NCBI GenBank assembly: GCA_030770545.1
Contig: JAUCMP010000029.1
Location: forward strand, 1,116,001 to 1,180,000
Reading direction: 5' to 3'
Origin: Macropodus opercularis
Lineage: Eukaryota; Chordata; Actinopteri; Anabantiformes; Osphronemidae
Length of the DNA stretch: 64,000 bases
In this document: piece by piece, positions 40,432 to 52,000 of the stretch
Numbering within the stretch: position 1 is the first letter of the stretch
Layout of the letters: each line of letters begins with the position of its first letter
Program-made: the position numbers and the translations under genes
The notes under the pieces: generated by a model
Seen by the model: the letters and a program-made list of their open reading frames with translations, nothing else
The model's database searches: none
What the model was told of the DNA's origin: nothing

Positions 40432-43113
40432 GCTTACAGCACCTAGTATTCCCAGGCGGTCTCCCGTCCAAGTACTAGTCAGGCCCTACCTTGTTTGGCT
40501 TCTGAGGTCGAATGAGATCGGGCACGTTGAAGGTGGTATGGCCGTAAGCGAGAAATTGTTACCTCATTACGTCATTTGAAGGCGACAACACGTCAGAATG
40601 TCATGACAGTCACGACTGTTACCTCATCAATGTCATCTGTGTAACCAAGATGGAGAATCACCCAATGTTGCGTTGAAAGAGAAAAGAAAAGGCTTACAGC
40701 ACCTGGTATTCCCAGGCGGTCTAACGTCCAAGTACTAGCCAGGCCCTACCTTGCTTGGCTTCCGAGTTCGAATGAGATCGGGCACGTTGAAGGTGGTATG
40801 GCCATAAGCGACAAACCTGTACCACATTATATCTTTTGAAGGTGACTATATGTCAGACTGTCACAACTATCTGCTCATCAAGGACATATGTGTAACCAAG
40901 ATGGAGAATCACCCAATGTTGCATTTAAAGAGAAAAGAAAAGGCTTACAGCACCTGGTAATCCCAGGCGGTCTCCCGTCCAAGTACTAGCCAGGCCCTAC
41001 CTTGCTTGGCTTCCGAGTTCGAATGAGATCGGGCACGTTGAAGGTGGTATGGCCGTAAGCGACAAAACTGTACCACATTATATCTTTTGAAGGCGACAAT
41101 ATGTCAGACTGTCACTACTATCTGCTCATCAAGGACATATGTGTAACCAAGATGGAGAATCACCAAATGTTGCGTTGAAAGAGAAAAGAAAAGGCTTACA
41201 GCACCTGGTATTCCCAGGCAGTCTCCCGTCCAAGTACTAGCTAGGCCCTACCTTGATTGGCTTCCGAGGTCGAATGAGATCGGGCACGTTGAAGGTGGTA
41301 TGGCCGTAAGCGAGAAATTGTTACCTCATTACGTCATTTGAAGGCGACAACACGTCAGAATGTCATGACAGTCACGACTGTTACCTCATCAATGTCATCT
41401 GTGTAACCAAGATGGAGAATCACCCAATGTTGCGTTGAAAGAGAAAAGAAAAGGCTTACAGCACCTGGTATTCCCAGGCGGTCTCCCGTCCAAGTACTAA
41501 GCAGGCCCTACCTTGCTTGGCTTCCGAGTTCGAATGAGATCGGGCACGTTGAAGGTGGTATGGCCATAAGCGACAAACCTGTACCACATTATATCTTTTG
41601 AAGGTGACTATATGTCAGACTGTCACAACTATCTGCTCATCAATGACATATGTGTAACCAAGATGGAGAATCACCCAATGTTGCGTTGAAAGAGAAAAGA
41701 AAAGGCTTACAGCACCTGGTATTCCCAGGCGGTCTCCCGTCCAAGTACTAGCCAGGCCCTACCTTGCTTGGCTTCCTAGGTCGAATGAGATCGGGCACGT
41801 TGAAGGTGGTATGGCCGTAAGCAACAAATTGTTACCTCAATATGTCTTTTGAAGGCGACAACACGTCAGAATGTCATGACAGTCACGACTGTTACCTCAT
41901 CAATGTCATCTGTGTAACCAAGATGGAGAATCACCCAATGTTGCGTTGAAAGAGAAAAGAAAAGGCTTACAGCACCTGGTATTCCCAGGCGGTCTCCCGT
42001 CCAAGTACTAGCCAGGCCCTACCTTGCTTGGCTTCCGAGGTCGAATGAGATCAGGCACGTTGAAGGTGGTATGGCCGTAAGCAAGTAATTGTTACCTCAT
42101 TACGTCATTTGAAGGCGACAACACGTCAGAATGTCATGACAGTCACAACTGTTACCTCATCAAGGTCATCTGCGTTACTAAAAAGGAGAATCACCTAATG
42201 TTGCGTTGAAAAATAACAGAAAAGGCTTACAGCACCTGGTATTCCCAGGCAGTCTCCCGTCCAAGTACTAGCCAGGCCCTACCTTGCTTTGCTTCCGAGT
42301 TCGAATGAGATTGGGCACGTTGAAGGTGGTATGGCCATAAGCGACAAACCTGTACCACATTATATCTTTTGAAGGTGACTATATGTCAGACTGTCACAAC
42401 TATCTGCTCATCAATGACATATGTGTAACCAAGATGGAGAATCACCCAATGTTGCATTGAAAGAGAAAAGAAAAGGCTTACAGCACCTGGTATTCCCAGG
42501 CGGTCTCCCATCCAAGTACTAGCCAGGCCCTACCTTGCTTGGCTTCCGAGGTCGAATGAGATCGGGCACGTTGAAGGTGGTATGGCCGTAAGCGACAAGT
42601 TGTTACCTCAATATGTCTTTTGAAGGCGACAACACGTCAGAATGTCATCACAGTCACGACTGTTACCTCATCAAGGTCATCTGTGTAACCAATATGGAGA
42701 ATCACCAAATGTTGCGTTGAAAAATAACAGAAAAGGCTTACAGTACCTGGTATTCCCAGGCGGTCTCCCGTCCAAGTACTAGCCAGGCCCTACCTTGCTT
42801 GGCGTCCGAGTTCGAATGAGATCGGGCACGTTGAAGGTGGTATGGCCGTAAGCGACAAGTTGTTACCTCAATATGTCTTTTGAAGGCGACAACACGTCAG
42901 AATGTCATCACAGTCACGACTGTTACCTCATCAAGGACATATGTGTAACCAAGATGGAGAATCAGCCAATGTTGTGTTGAAAGAGAAAAGAAAAGGCTTA
43001 CAGCACCTAGTATTCCCAGGCGGTCTCCCGTCCAAGTACTAGTCAGGCCCTACCTTGTTTGGCTTCTGAGGTCGAATGAGATCGGGCACGTTGAAGGTGG
43101 TATGGCCGTAAGC
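37105..43113 (-). rRNA. 5S rRNA array, block 10: 24-gene module with partial repeat
   Basis: Complete genes with lowest bases at 37105, 37366, 37617, 37868, 38119, 38379, 38630, 38890, 39141, 39401, 39661, 39912, 40172, 40432, 40692, 40943, 41194, 41454, 41705, 41965, 42225, 42476, 42736 and 42996. The first units are exactly 5,111 bp after block 9. From 41705 onward, units equivalent to 39141-40432 occur a second time, so this block contains an internal partial duplication. Confidence 0.96.
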
Positions 43114-43255
43114 GAGAAATTGTTACCTCATTACGTCATTTGAAGGCGACAACACGTCAGAATGTCATGACAGTCACGACTGTTACCTCATCAATGTCAT
43201 CTGTGTAACCAAGATGGAGAATCACCCAATGTTGCGTTGAAAGAGAAAAGAAAAG

Positions 43256-45677
43256 GCTTACAGCACCTGGTATTCCCAGGCGGTCTAACGTCCAAGTACT
43301 AGCCAGGCCCTACCTTGCTTGGCTTCCGAGTTCGAATGAGATCGGGCACATTGAAGGTGGTATGGCCGTAAGCGAGAAATTGTTACCTTATTATGTCTTT
43401 TGAAGGCGACTATATGTCAGACTGTCACAACTATCTGCTCATCAAGGACATATGTGTAACCAAGATGGAGAATCACCCAATGTTGCATTTAAAGAGAAAA
43501 GAAAAGGCTTACAGCACCTGGTAATCCCAGGCGGTCTCCCGTCCAAGTACTAGCCAGGCCCTACCTTGATTGGCTTCCGAGGTCGAATGAGATCGGGCAC
43601 GTTGAAGGTGGTATGGCCGTAAGCGACAAACCTGTACCACATTATATCTTTTGAAGGCGACTATATGTCAGACTGTCACAACTATCTGCTCATCAAGGAC
43701 ATATGTGTAACCAAGATGGAGAATCACCCAATGTTGCGTTGAAAGAGAAAAGAAAAGGCTTACAGCACCTGGAATTCCCAGGCGGTCTCCCGTCCAAGTA
43801 CTAGCCAGGCCCTACCTTGCTTGGCTTCCGAGTTTAAATGAGATCGGGCATGTTGAAGGTGGTATGGCGGTCAGCGAGAAATTGTTACCTCATTACGTCA
43901 TTTGAAGGCGACAACACGTCAGAATAACATGACAGTCACAACTGTTACCTCATCAAGGTCATCTGCGTTACTAAAAAGGAGAATCACCTAATGTTGCGTT
44001 GGAAATTAACAGAAAAGGCTTACAGCACCTGCTATTCTCAGGCGGTCTCCCGTCCAAGTACTAGCCAGGCCCTACCTTGCTTGGCTTCCGAGTACGAATG
44101 AGATCGGGCACGTTGAAGGTGGTATGGCCGCAAGCAACAATCCTGTACCACATTATATCTTTTGAAGGTGACTATATGTCAGACTGTCACAATTATCTGA
44201 TCATCAAGGACATATGTGTAACTAAGATGGAGAATCACCCAATGTTGCGTTGAAAGAGAAAAGAAAAGGCTTACAGCACCTGGTATTCCCAGGCGGTCTC
44301 CCGTCCAAGTACTAGCCAGGCCCTACCTTGCTTGGCTTCCGAGGTCGAATGAGATCGGGCACGTTGAAGGTGGTTTGGCCGTAAGCGAGTAATTGTTACC
44401 TCATTACGTCATTTGAAGGCGACAACACGTCAGAATAACATGACAGTCACAACTGTTACCTCATCAAGGTCATCTGCGTTACTAAAAAGGAGAATCACCT
44501 AATGTTGCGTTGAAAAATAACAGAAAAGGCTTACAGCACCTGGTATTCCCAGGCAGTCTCCCGTCCAAGTACTAGCCAGGCCCTACCTTGCTTGGCTTCC
44601 GAGTTCAAATGAGATCGGGCACGTTGAAGGTGGTATGGCCGTAAGCGACAAATTGTTACCTCAATATGTCTTTTGAAGGCGACAACACGTCAGAATGTCA
44701 TCACAGTCACGACTGTTACCTCATCAAGGTTATCTGTGTAACCAATATGGAGAATCACCAAATGTTGCGTTGAAAAATAACAGAAAAGGCTTACAGCACC
44801 TGCTATTCCCAGTCGGTCTCCCGTCCAAGTACTAGCCAGGCCGTACCTTGCTTGGCTTCCGAGGTCGAATGAGATCAGGCACGTTGAAGATGGTATGGCC
44901 GTAAGCGAGAAAATTGTTACCTCATTACGTCATTTGAAGGCGACAACACGTCAGAATGTCATGACAGTCACGACTGTTACCTCATCAATGTCATCTGTGT
45001 AACCAAGATGGAGAATCACCCAATGTTGCGTTGAAAGAGAAAAGAAAAGGCTTAGAGCACCTGGTATTCCCAGGCGGTCTCCCGTCCAAGTACTAGCCAG
45101 GCCCTACCTTGCTTGGCTTCCGAGTTCGAATGAAATCGGGCACGTTGAAGGTGGTATGGCCGTAAGCGACAAATTGTTACCTCAATATGTCTTTTAAAGG
45201 CGACAACACGTCAGAATGTCATCACAGTCATGACTGTTACCTCATCAAGGTCATCTGCGTTACCAAAAAGGAGAATCACCAAAAGTTGCGTTGAAAATAA
45301 CATAAAAGGCTTACAGCACCTGGTATTCCCAGGCTTTCTCCCGTCCAAGTACTAGCCAGGCCCTACCTTGCTTGGCTTCCGAGTTCGAATGAGATCAGGC
45401 ACGTTGAAGGTGGTATGGCCGTAAGCGACAAACCTGTACCACATTATATCTTTTGAAGGCGACTATATGTCAGACTGTCACTACTATCTGCTCATCAAGG
45501 ACATATGTGTAACCAAGATGGAGAATCACCCAATGTTGCGTTGAAAGAGAAAAGAAAAGGCTTACAGCACCTGGTATTCCCAGGCGGTCTCCCGTCCAAG
45601 TACTAGCCAGGCCCTACCTTGATTGGCTTCCGAGGTCGAATGAGATCGGGCACGTTGAAGGTGGTATGGCCGTAAGC
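43256..45677 (-). rRNA. 5S rRNA array, block 11: diverged units (10 genes)
   Basis: Complete genes with lowest bases at 43256, 43507, 43758, 44018, 44269, 44529, 44789, 45050, 45309 and 45560. From about 43.7 kb the module order is lost and private substitutions become frequent, for example GGCGGTCAGCG upstream of the gene at 43758 and CTTAGAGC in the gene at 45050. Small spacer indels appear (unit lengths 261 and 259). These look like older or less homogenised copies. Confidence 0.95.
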
Positions 45678-45732
45678 GAGAAATTGTTACCTCATTACGT
45701 CATTTGAAGGCGACAACACGTCAGAATGTCAT

Positions 45733-46243
45733 TGTAGTGGTCAGAGATGTCCCAACTCAGAAGAATTCAAGCCGAGGCAGCATTAGGTTCAAATAATCAA
45801 ACATGAATTTATTTTCAGTGGTGAGATGAGAAATATGCAAAGACAGGAAAACAAAGTCACCTCTCTCTCCTGCGGGAGATGCTCAGAGACGCGTGGGGAA
45901 GGAGGGAGCCCAGGCTGGGAGACGCTGGCTGTGTCTCCCTGCCCGGCACGGCTCCCATTTCCCCCGTCTCCCTCTAAAGAGGTGGTTTTTAAACCCTGAA
46001 CATGCTTCAAAATGTGAAGATTTCATACCAAGAATTGTTTGTCCAAATTCCTTTGTTCAACAGCTCAGACTGTTTTGTCTAAAAGCCAGATTGTCTTCGG
46101 ACCCAAGGCCAGCAAGTCTGCACAGCCTAGACAGGACCTGTTCTACTCTATTCTAAACCCTTTAGCCTGAACTAAATGTATATGTGCTAAATATATATAT
46201 TCCACTACAAATATCTTTATATGCATGAACTTTTTCTACTACA
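45733..46243 (-). mobile_element. Solo LTR (retrovirus-like / LTR retrotransposon)
   Basis: A 511-bp insert interrupts a 5S spacer. The ends are TGTAGTGG and CTACTACA, giving 6-bp TGTAGT/ACTACA inverted termini of the TG...CA kind. The spacer bases TCAT are duplicated on both sides (45729-45732 and 46244-46247). A 4-bp target duplication fits gammaretrovirus-like elements better than the 5 bp usual for many Gypsy/Copia elements. Minus orientation is suggested by a TTTAAAAACC TATA-like motif at 45984-45993 followed by AATAAA at 45808-45813, about 75 bp before the end. No internal coding region or second LTR is present, so this is a recombination remnant. The short open frames inside it are not convincing genes. 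Confidence 0.8.
45808..45813 (-). promoter_or_regulatory. Poly(A) signal within the solo LTR
   Basis: AATAAA on the minus strand, about 75 bp from the LTR end at 45733. This spacing matches the R region of retroviral LTRs and sets the likely U3-R-U5 order from 46243 down to 45733. Confidence 0.5.
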
Positions 46244-46334
46244 TCATGACAGTCACGACTGTTACCTCATCAATGTCATCTGTGTAACCAAGATGGAGAA
46301 TCACCCAATGTTGCGTTGAAAGAGAAAAGAAAAG

Positions 46335-48487
46335 GCTTACAGCACCTGGTATTCCCAGGCGGTCTCCCGTCCAAGTACTAGCCAGGCCCTACCTTGCTTG
46401 GCTTCCGAGTTCGAATGAGATCGGGCACGTTGAAGGTGGTATGGCCATAAGCGACAAACCTGTACCACATTATATCTTTTGAAGGTGACTATATGTCAGA
46501 CTGTCACAACTATCTGCTCATCAATGACATATGTGTAACCAAGATGGAGAATCACCCAATGTTGCATTGAAAGAGAAAAGAAAAGGCTTACAGCACCTGG
46601 TATTCCCAGGCGGTGTCCCGTCCAAGTACTAGCCAGGCCCTACCTTGCTTGGCTTCCGAGGTCGAATGAGATCGGGCACGTTGAAGGTGGTATGGCCGTA
46701 AGCGACAAATTGTTACCTCAGTACGTCATTTGAAGGCGACAAAACATCAGAATGTCATGACAGTCACGACTGTTACCTCATCAAGGTCATCTGCGTTACC
46801 AAAAAGGAGAATCACCCAATGTTGCGTTGAAAAATAACAGAAAAGGCTTACAGCACCTGGTATTCCCAGGCGGTCTCCCGTCCAAGTACTAGCCAGGCCC
46901 TACCTTGCTTGGCTTCCGAGTTGGAATGAGATCAGGCACGTTGAAGGTGGTATGGCCGTAAGCGACAAACCTGTACCACATTATATCTTTTGAAGGTGAC
47001 TATATGTCAGACTGTCACAATTATCTGCTCATCAAGGACATATGTGTAACCAAGATGGAGAATCACCCAATGTTGCGTTGAAAAATAACAGAAAAGGCTT
47101 ACAGCACCTCGTATTCCCAGGCGGTGTCCCGTCCAAGTACTAGCCAGGCCCTACCTTGCTTGGCTTCCGAGGTCGAATGAGATCGGGCACGTTGAAGGTG
47201 GTATGGTCGTAAGCGACAAATTGTTACCTCAATATGTCTTTTGAAGGCGACAACACGTCAGAATGTCATGACAGTCACGACTGTTACCTCATCAATGTCA
47301 TCTGTGTAACCAAGATGGAGAATCACCCAATGTTGCGTTGAAAGAGAAAAGAAAAGGCTTACAGCACCTGGTATTCCCAGGCGGTCTCCCGTCCAAGTAC
47401 TAGCCAGGCCCTACCTTGCTTGGCTTCCGAGGTCGAATGAGATCAGGCACGTTGAAGGTGGTTTGGCCGTAAGCAAGTAATTGTTACCTCAATATGTCTT
47501 TTGAAGGCGACAACACGACAGAATGTCATGACAGTCACGACTGTTACCTCATCAATGTCATCTGTGTAACCAAGATGGAGAATCACCCAATGTTGCGTTG
47601 AAAGAGAAAAGAAAAGGCTTACAGCACCTGGTATTCCCAGGCGGTCTCCCGTCCAAGTACTAGCCAGGCCCTACCTTGCTTGGCTTCCGAGTTCGAATGA
47701 GATCGGGCACGTTGAAGGTGGTATGGCCATAAGCGACAAACCTGTACCACATTATATCTTTTGAAGGTGACTATATGTCAGACTGTCACAAATATCTGCT
47801 CATCAATGACATATGTGTAACCAAGATGGAGAATCAACCAATGTTGCATTGAAAGAGAAAATAAAAGGCTTACAGCACCTGGTATTCCCAGGCGGTCTCC
47901 CGTCCAAGTACTAGCCAGGCCCTACCTTGCTTGGCTTCCGAGTTCGAATGAGATCGGGCACGTTGAAGGTGGTATGGCCATAAGCGACAAACCTGTACCA
48001 CATTATATCTTTTGAAGGTGACTATATGTCAGACTGTCACAAATATCTGCTCATCAATGACATATGTGTAACCAAGATGGAGAATCAACCAATGTTGCAT
48101 TGAAAGAGAAAATAAAAGGCTTACAGCACCTGGTATTCCCAGGCGGTCTCCTGTCCAAGTACTAGCCAGGCCCTACCTTGCTTGGGTTCCGAGTTCAAAT
48201 GAGATCGGGCACGTTGAAGGTGGTATGGCCGTAAGCGACAAACCTGTACCACATTATATCTTTTGAAGGTGACTATATGTCAGACTGTCACAACTATCTG
48301 CTCATCAAGGACATATGTGTAACCAAGATGGAGAATCACCCAATGTTGCGTTGAAAGAGAAAATAAAAGGCTTACAGCACCTGGTATTCCCAGGCGGTCT
48401 CCCGTCCAAGTACTAGCCAGGCCCTACCTTGCTTGGCTTCCGAGTTCAAATGAGATCGGGCACGTTGAAGGTGGTATGGCCATAAGC
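46335..48487 (-). rRNA. 5S rRNA array, block 12 (9 genes before the retrotransposon)
   Basis: Complete genes with lowest bases at 46335, 46586, 46846, 47097, 47357, 47617, 47868, 48119 and 48370. The gene at 46335 is offset by exactly 511 + 4 bp, as expected from the LTR and its target duplication. Units at 47868, 48119 and 48370 have AAATAAAAGG in place of AAAGAAAAGG before the gene, a marker shared with the units at 60542, 60793 and 61044 and with 58767. They belong to the 12,674-bp duplicated segment. Confidence 0.95.
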
Positions 48488-48620
48488 GACAAACCTGTAC
48501 CACATTATATCTTTTGAAGGTGACTATATGTCAGACTGTCACAACTATCTGCTCATCAAGGACATATGTGTAACCAAGATGGAGAATCACCCAATGTTGC
48601 GTTGAAAGAGAAAAGAAAAG

Positions 48621-48716
48621 GCTTACAGCACCTGGTATTCCCAGGCGGTCTCCCATCCAAGTACTAGCCAGGCCCTACCTTTCTTGGCTTCCGAGTTCGA
48701 ATGAGATCGGGCACGT
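48621..48716 (-). pseudogene. 5S rRNA gene, 3' part (nt 23-118), split by retrotransposon
   Basis: The array unit at 48621 is normal up to nt 23 (ACGTGCCC read on the minus strand) and then joins the A tail of the retrotransposon. Box A, intermediate element and box C are all on this fragment, so the internal promoter is intact although the first 22 nt are displaced by about 6 kb. It carries the unusual variants CTCCCATCC and CCTTTCTTGG (plus strand), which recur in the second disrupted copy at 61295. One A at 48716 could belong to either gene or tail. Confidence 0.93.
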
Positions 48717-48726
48717 TTTTTTTTTT

Positions 48727-49034
48727 GTCTTTTATTATCAAAAATACAAAATGAACATTAAGTGCAAACTATATACAGTGTGTCTTCATTAAAAAATAAC
48801 ATGTATTAACAAGCTCATACCAACAACAAGAAAAACAACTCAACGATCACCTACAGTTAATTGTAGATAAATGTCAACATAAATCATACAAACAACAAAA
48901 CAAAACCAAAGAACAAAAATAAAGTTTGTAATGCAAAGGACAATTTAGACTGAAAGACCCCTCAATACAATGAATGAATAAATAAATTGTACTGACCAGC
49001 AGAGATCAAAAAACCCAAACCAAAAACACATTTT
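48727..49034 (-). other. 3' UTR of Mutsu-like element, copy 1
   Basis: About 308 bp of A-rich (minus strand) sequence between the ORF2 stop and the A tail. No open frame or obvious hairpin was seen. It repeats almost unchanged in copy 2 (61401-61708), with one difference noticed (plus 49006 T versus 61680 A). In this group the 3' UTR is the likely recognition region for reverse transcription, by analogy with other non-LTR elements. Confidence 0.8.
48731..48736 (-). promoter_or_regulatory. AATAAA poly(A) signal of Mutsu-like element
   Basis: AATAAA on the minus strand, ending four bases before the A tail (…AATAAAAGAC then A11). The spacing is unusually short for a cleavage signal. The tail could be template-encoded or added at the cleavage site. 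Confidence 0.6.
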
Positions 49035-52000
49035 TTATCCAAAATCAAAAGTCAATTTCCCTCTCTCCCCCACCTTGCACAATGAATTGTTAACACACCA
49101 CGTCTCTTCAAACCCTTTAACATCCCTTGCAAACAGTGCTTTCATATAACAGCAAAACATGTTTTTACAAAGAATCACCCTATTCACCCTTTTGTTTTTA
49201 TACAGTGCGCAGTTTCTAGCTATATACACCACATGTCTAGCTGTGCATAACAGAAAGTTTACTAAATCCCTATTTACAACTCCCCTCCTCCCTTTGCTCT
49301 CCAAACCAAACACCCAAACTCTGTCCCATTGCTCCCCTGCTAAGTCTCTCATTCCACACTTTTCCACTAACACCCCTCTCAGCCACTCTCTGAATTCCCT
49401 TACCACCATGCATTCCAAGAAAAAATGTTCAAAGCACTCGTCCAATATACCACACACCGCACACACACGTGAAAAGAGTTGTTTATCTATTTGATGCAAG
49501 ATTATGGAGACCGGGATGCGTCTGTGTCGTATTTTGAAGTTGCTATTGAACAGTTCTGCTGGAATAAAGTAGGAGTGAAGATCAAGCCAGGTTGGTTGTA
49601 ATGAGATTGCTGAAAACATCCGGGTCCAGTGTGGTATAGCTGCCGGAGGTTTGAATACAGTGTGTATGAAATGTTTGTACCAGAATTTAGGAGTCATGTC
49701 TTCCATTGTGATGTCTGTGTCTTGTGCCCAACTAAAAACTAAACCCCCTCCTTCAGCCTCCCCATTCTCTAAGATTTCTTTCCACTCCTGCATTAACCCA
49801 GCCCTCACTGCTGCTACCACCTTTCTCACCCTCTCCTTTCTCACTTTGTGTCCCACTGCTTCAAATTTTGCCATTATTAGCCCCACATCAAAAAAGGCTC
49901 CCTGCTCATCCAATAAATCTCCTACTTTAGAGATGACTAGATTCTCCACCCTACTACCCAGCAAATTGCCCGCTGAACCTAAAAACAAATTCCCAAACAC
50001 CGGCTGGCTTAAAATATCCTTTTTCCCTTGTGGTGTGAGTGACAGATGGGGCAGCGCTCTGCCCCATGCTTCTCCCATCTCCCTGAATAGTGGATCTCCT
50101 GCGTTTATTCCTCGTGCAAACAGTTTTGAACATAAATTAAAATCTCTACACTCACCTCTGTGATTAATGAAATCCTGAAAATAATCCTTCCATATGTGTC
50201 CACCTTCACCCACTAGAAATTTCCTAAATAAACCCATCCTCAGTGAAAATCTTTTGACATGTAAGTCACACAGCCACAATCCTCCCTCTTCCCGTGTTCC
50301 AACTAAAGTTCTCCGTGCAATCCTAAAACCCCTCCCCTTCCACAGAAAATCAGTAAAAAGTGTGTGTAGTTGTGCTAACATGTCTTTTGGCATGTGGCAG
50401 ACTTTCATAACATAAACTAGTTTAGGTATTAGAATTGAATTTATTATTGTGGCCTTCCCTCTGAGGCCTAAACCTCTCATTTTCCACAGGTTTACTCTGT
50501 CTCTGACGTATGCCGTCTGCTCTCTCCACATTTTCTGAGCGCAGAGCTGCCTGTCAGGACCGATGAGAGTTCCAAGCACTCTCACCTCTCCATTTGCGGC
50601 CTTGAACAATCTGCCCATCTCCCCTGGGTCTGTGTTCGGCCCTGTGGCCAGCACAGACTTTGCCAGATTTAATTTCGCTCCTGATGCTTTTTCATACAAA
50701 GCTACATGTTTCATTACTTTCCTTAATTCTTCTCTGTCTTTTATCATGATCGATATATCATCAGCGTATTGTGCAATCTTGAAATGATTTCCCATTGGTG
50801 AGGCTATCCCCCCTATGTCAGTGTCATTTAAAATCAGGGCAGCAAGGGGCTCTGCCACCAATGCATACAGCATCGATGACAGAGGACACCCCTGCCGCAC
50901 AGACCTCTCTAATTGCACCTGGTCGGTTAAAAACCCATTCACTTTCACCCTGCTACAAGCATTCCCGTACATTCTTCTCATCCATCCGATAAAACCGGGA
51001 CCGAAACCAAACGTACTCAGACACGCGAATAAGAACTGGTGTTCGACTCTGTCGAAAGCTTTCTCCAGGTCCAGGCTTAAAAACACCCCTCCCATTCGCA
51101 TCACCCTTTCATACGTGCACCGTGTGGATAATATTGAGTCTGTGATGTCCCTACCAGGCACACTGTACGTTTGGTTTGGCCCCACAATCGTACCAATCAC
51201 TCTACGGAGCCGCCCCCCCAGCACACGGGCCAGGATTTTGTAGTCTGCGTTGAGCAGACTGATCGGCCTGTAGTTTGCCAGCTCCGACCTGGCACCTTTG
51301 TTCTTAAAGACCAAGGTGATCACACCTCCCAAAAAGGACTCTGCGCACCTGTCTTCCTCCTGCATGGCAGAGAACAGCCTGCAGAGGATCGGAATCAGCT
51401 GCTCTGCAAAGCGCTGGAAAAACTCAGCCGAGAGGCCGTCCGCCCCCGGGCTTTTCGCTTTTTTCAGCCCTGTTATTGCTGCTGCAACCTCTCGGGGCAG
51501 AATGCCACCGTCACACATTGCTGCATCCTCAGGGCTAAGGGAGCGGCTGATGCTTCCCACTGCCCTATCTATGTGTTCTTGCGCTGTGTTCTGTGCAGTG
51601 AATAGATCAGTATAGAAGTCGTGCACTGTTTGCAAAATTTCTATGTTGTCAGTCTGTATGTGTCCCGCTGCATCTTTTAACTCTGTGATATATGCCCGAG
51701 TCTGTCTCTTCTTCTCCAACCCCAGGAAGAAGGCGGTGCAGCGCTCCCCGTCAAGCATGTGTTGTGCCTTGCTACGGATCATTGCTCCTTTGCACCTGCC
51801 CTCTTCCATGGTTCTCAGCTGCTCCCTCAGCCCGAGATACACGCTCAGCGGACGGCTGGCATCTGCCCCGAGCAGCTCCAGCTCCCTGTGCAGACGGTCC
51901 CTCAGCTGAGTCTCTCTGTGACTCTCTCTCTGCCTCCTCTCTCTGCTCCATGCGATGCAGCGCCGCTTAATTAACAATTTGGTGCGCTCCCACCACTCGA

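Noticed and set aside
45789..46156. Two open frames (73 and 87 codons) in the 511-bp insert
   Set aside because: They fall inside an element with LTR-like ends and no internal region, and look like chance frames in its GC-rich middle.
45733..46209. Alternative right end of the insert at 46209 giving perfect 8-bp TGTAGTGG/CCACTACA inverted ends
   Set aside because: Only the end at 46243 leaves a matching TCAT target duplication and restores the normal spacer; the inner motif is probably chance or an older LTR edge.
1..48715. CRISPR-like array of regular direct repeats
   Set aside because: The repeat period is about 255 bp and the conserved part is a 118-nt 5S rRNA gene with promoter boxes and terminators; the setting is eukaryotic.
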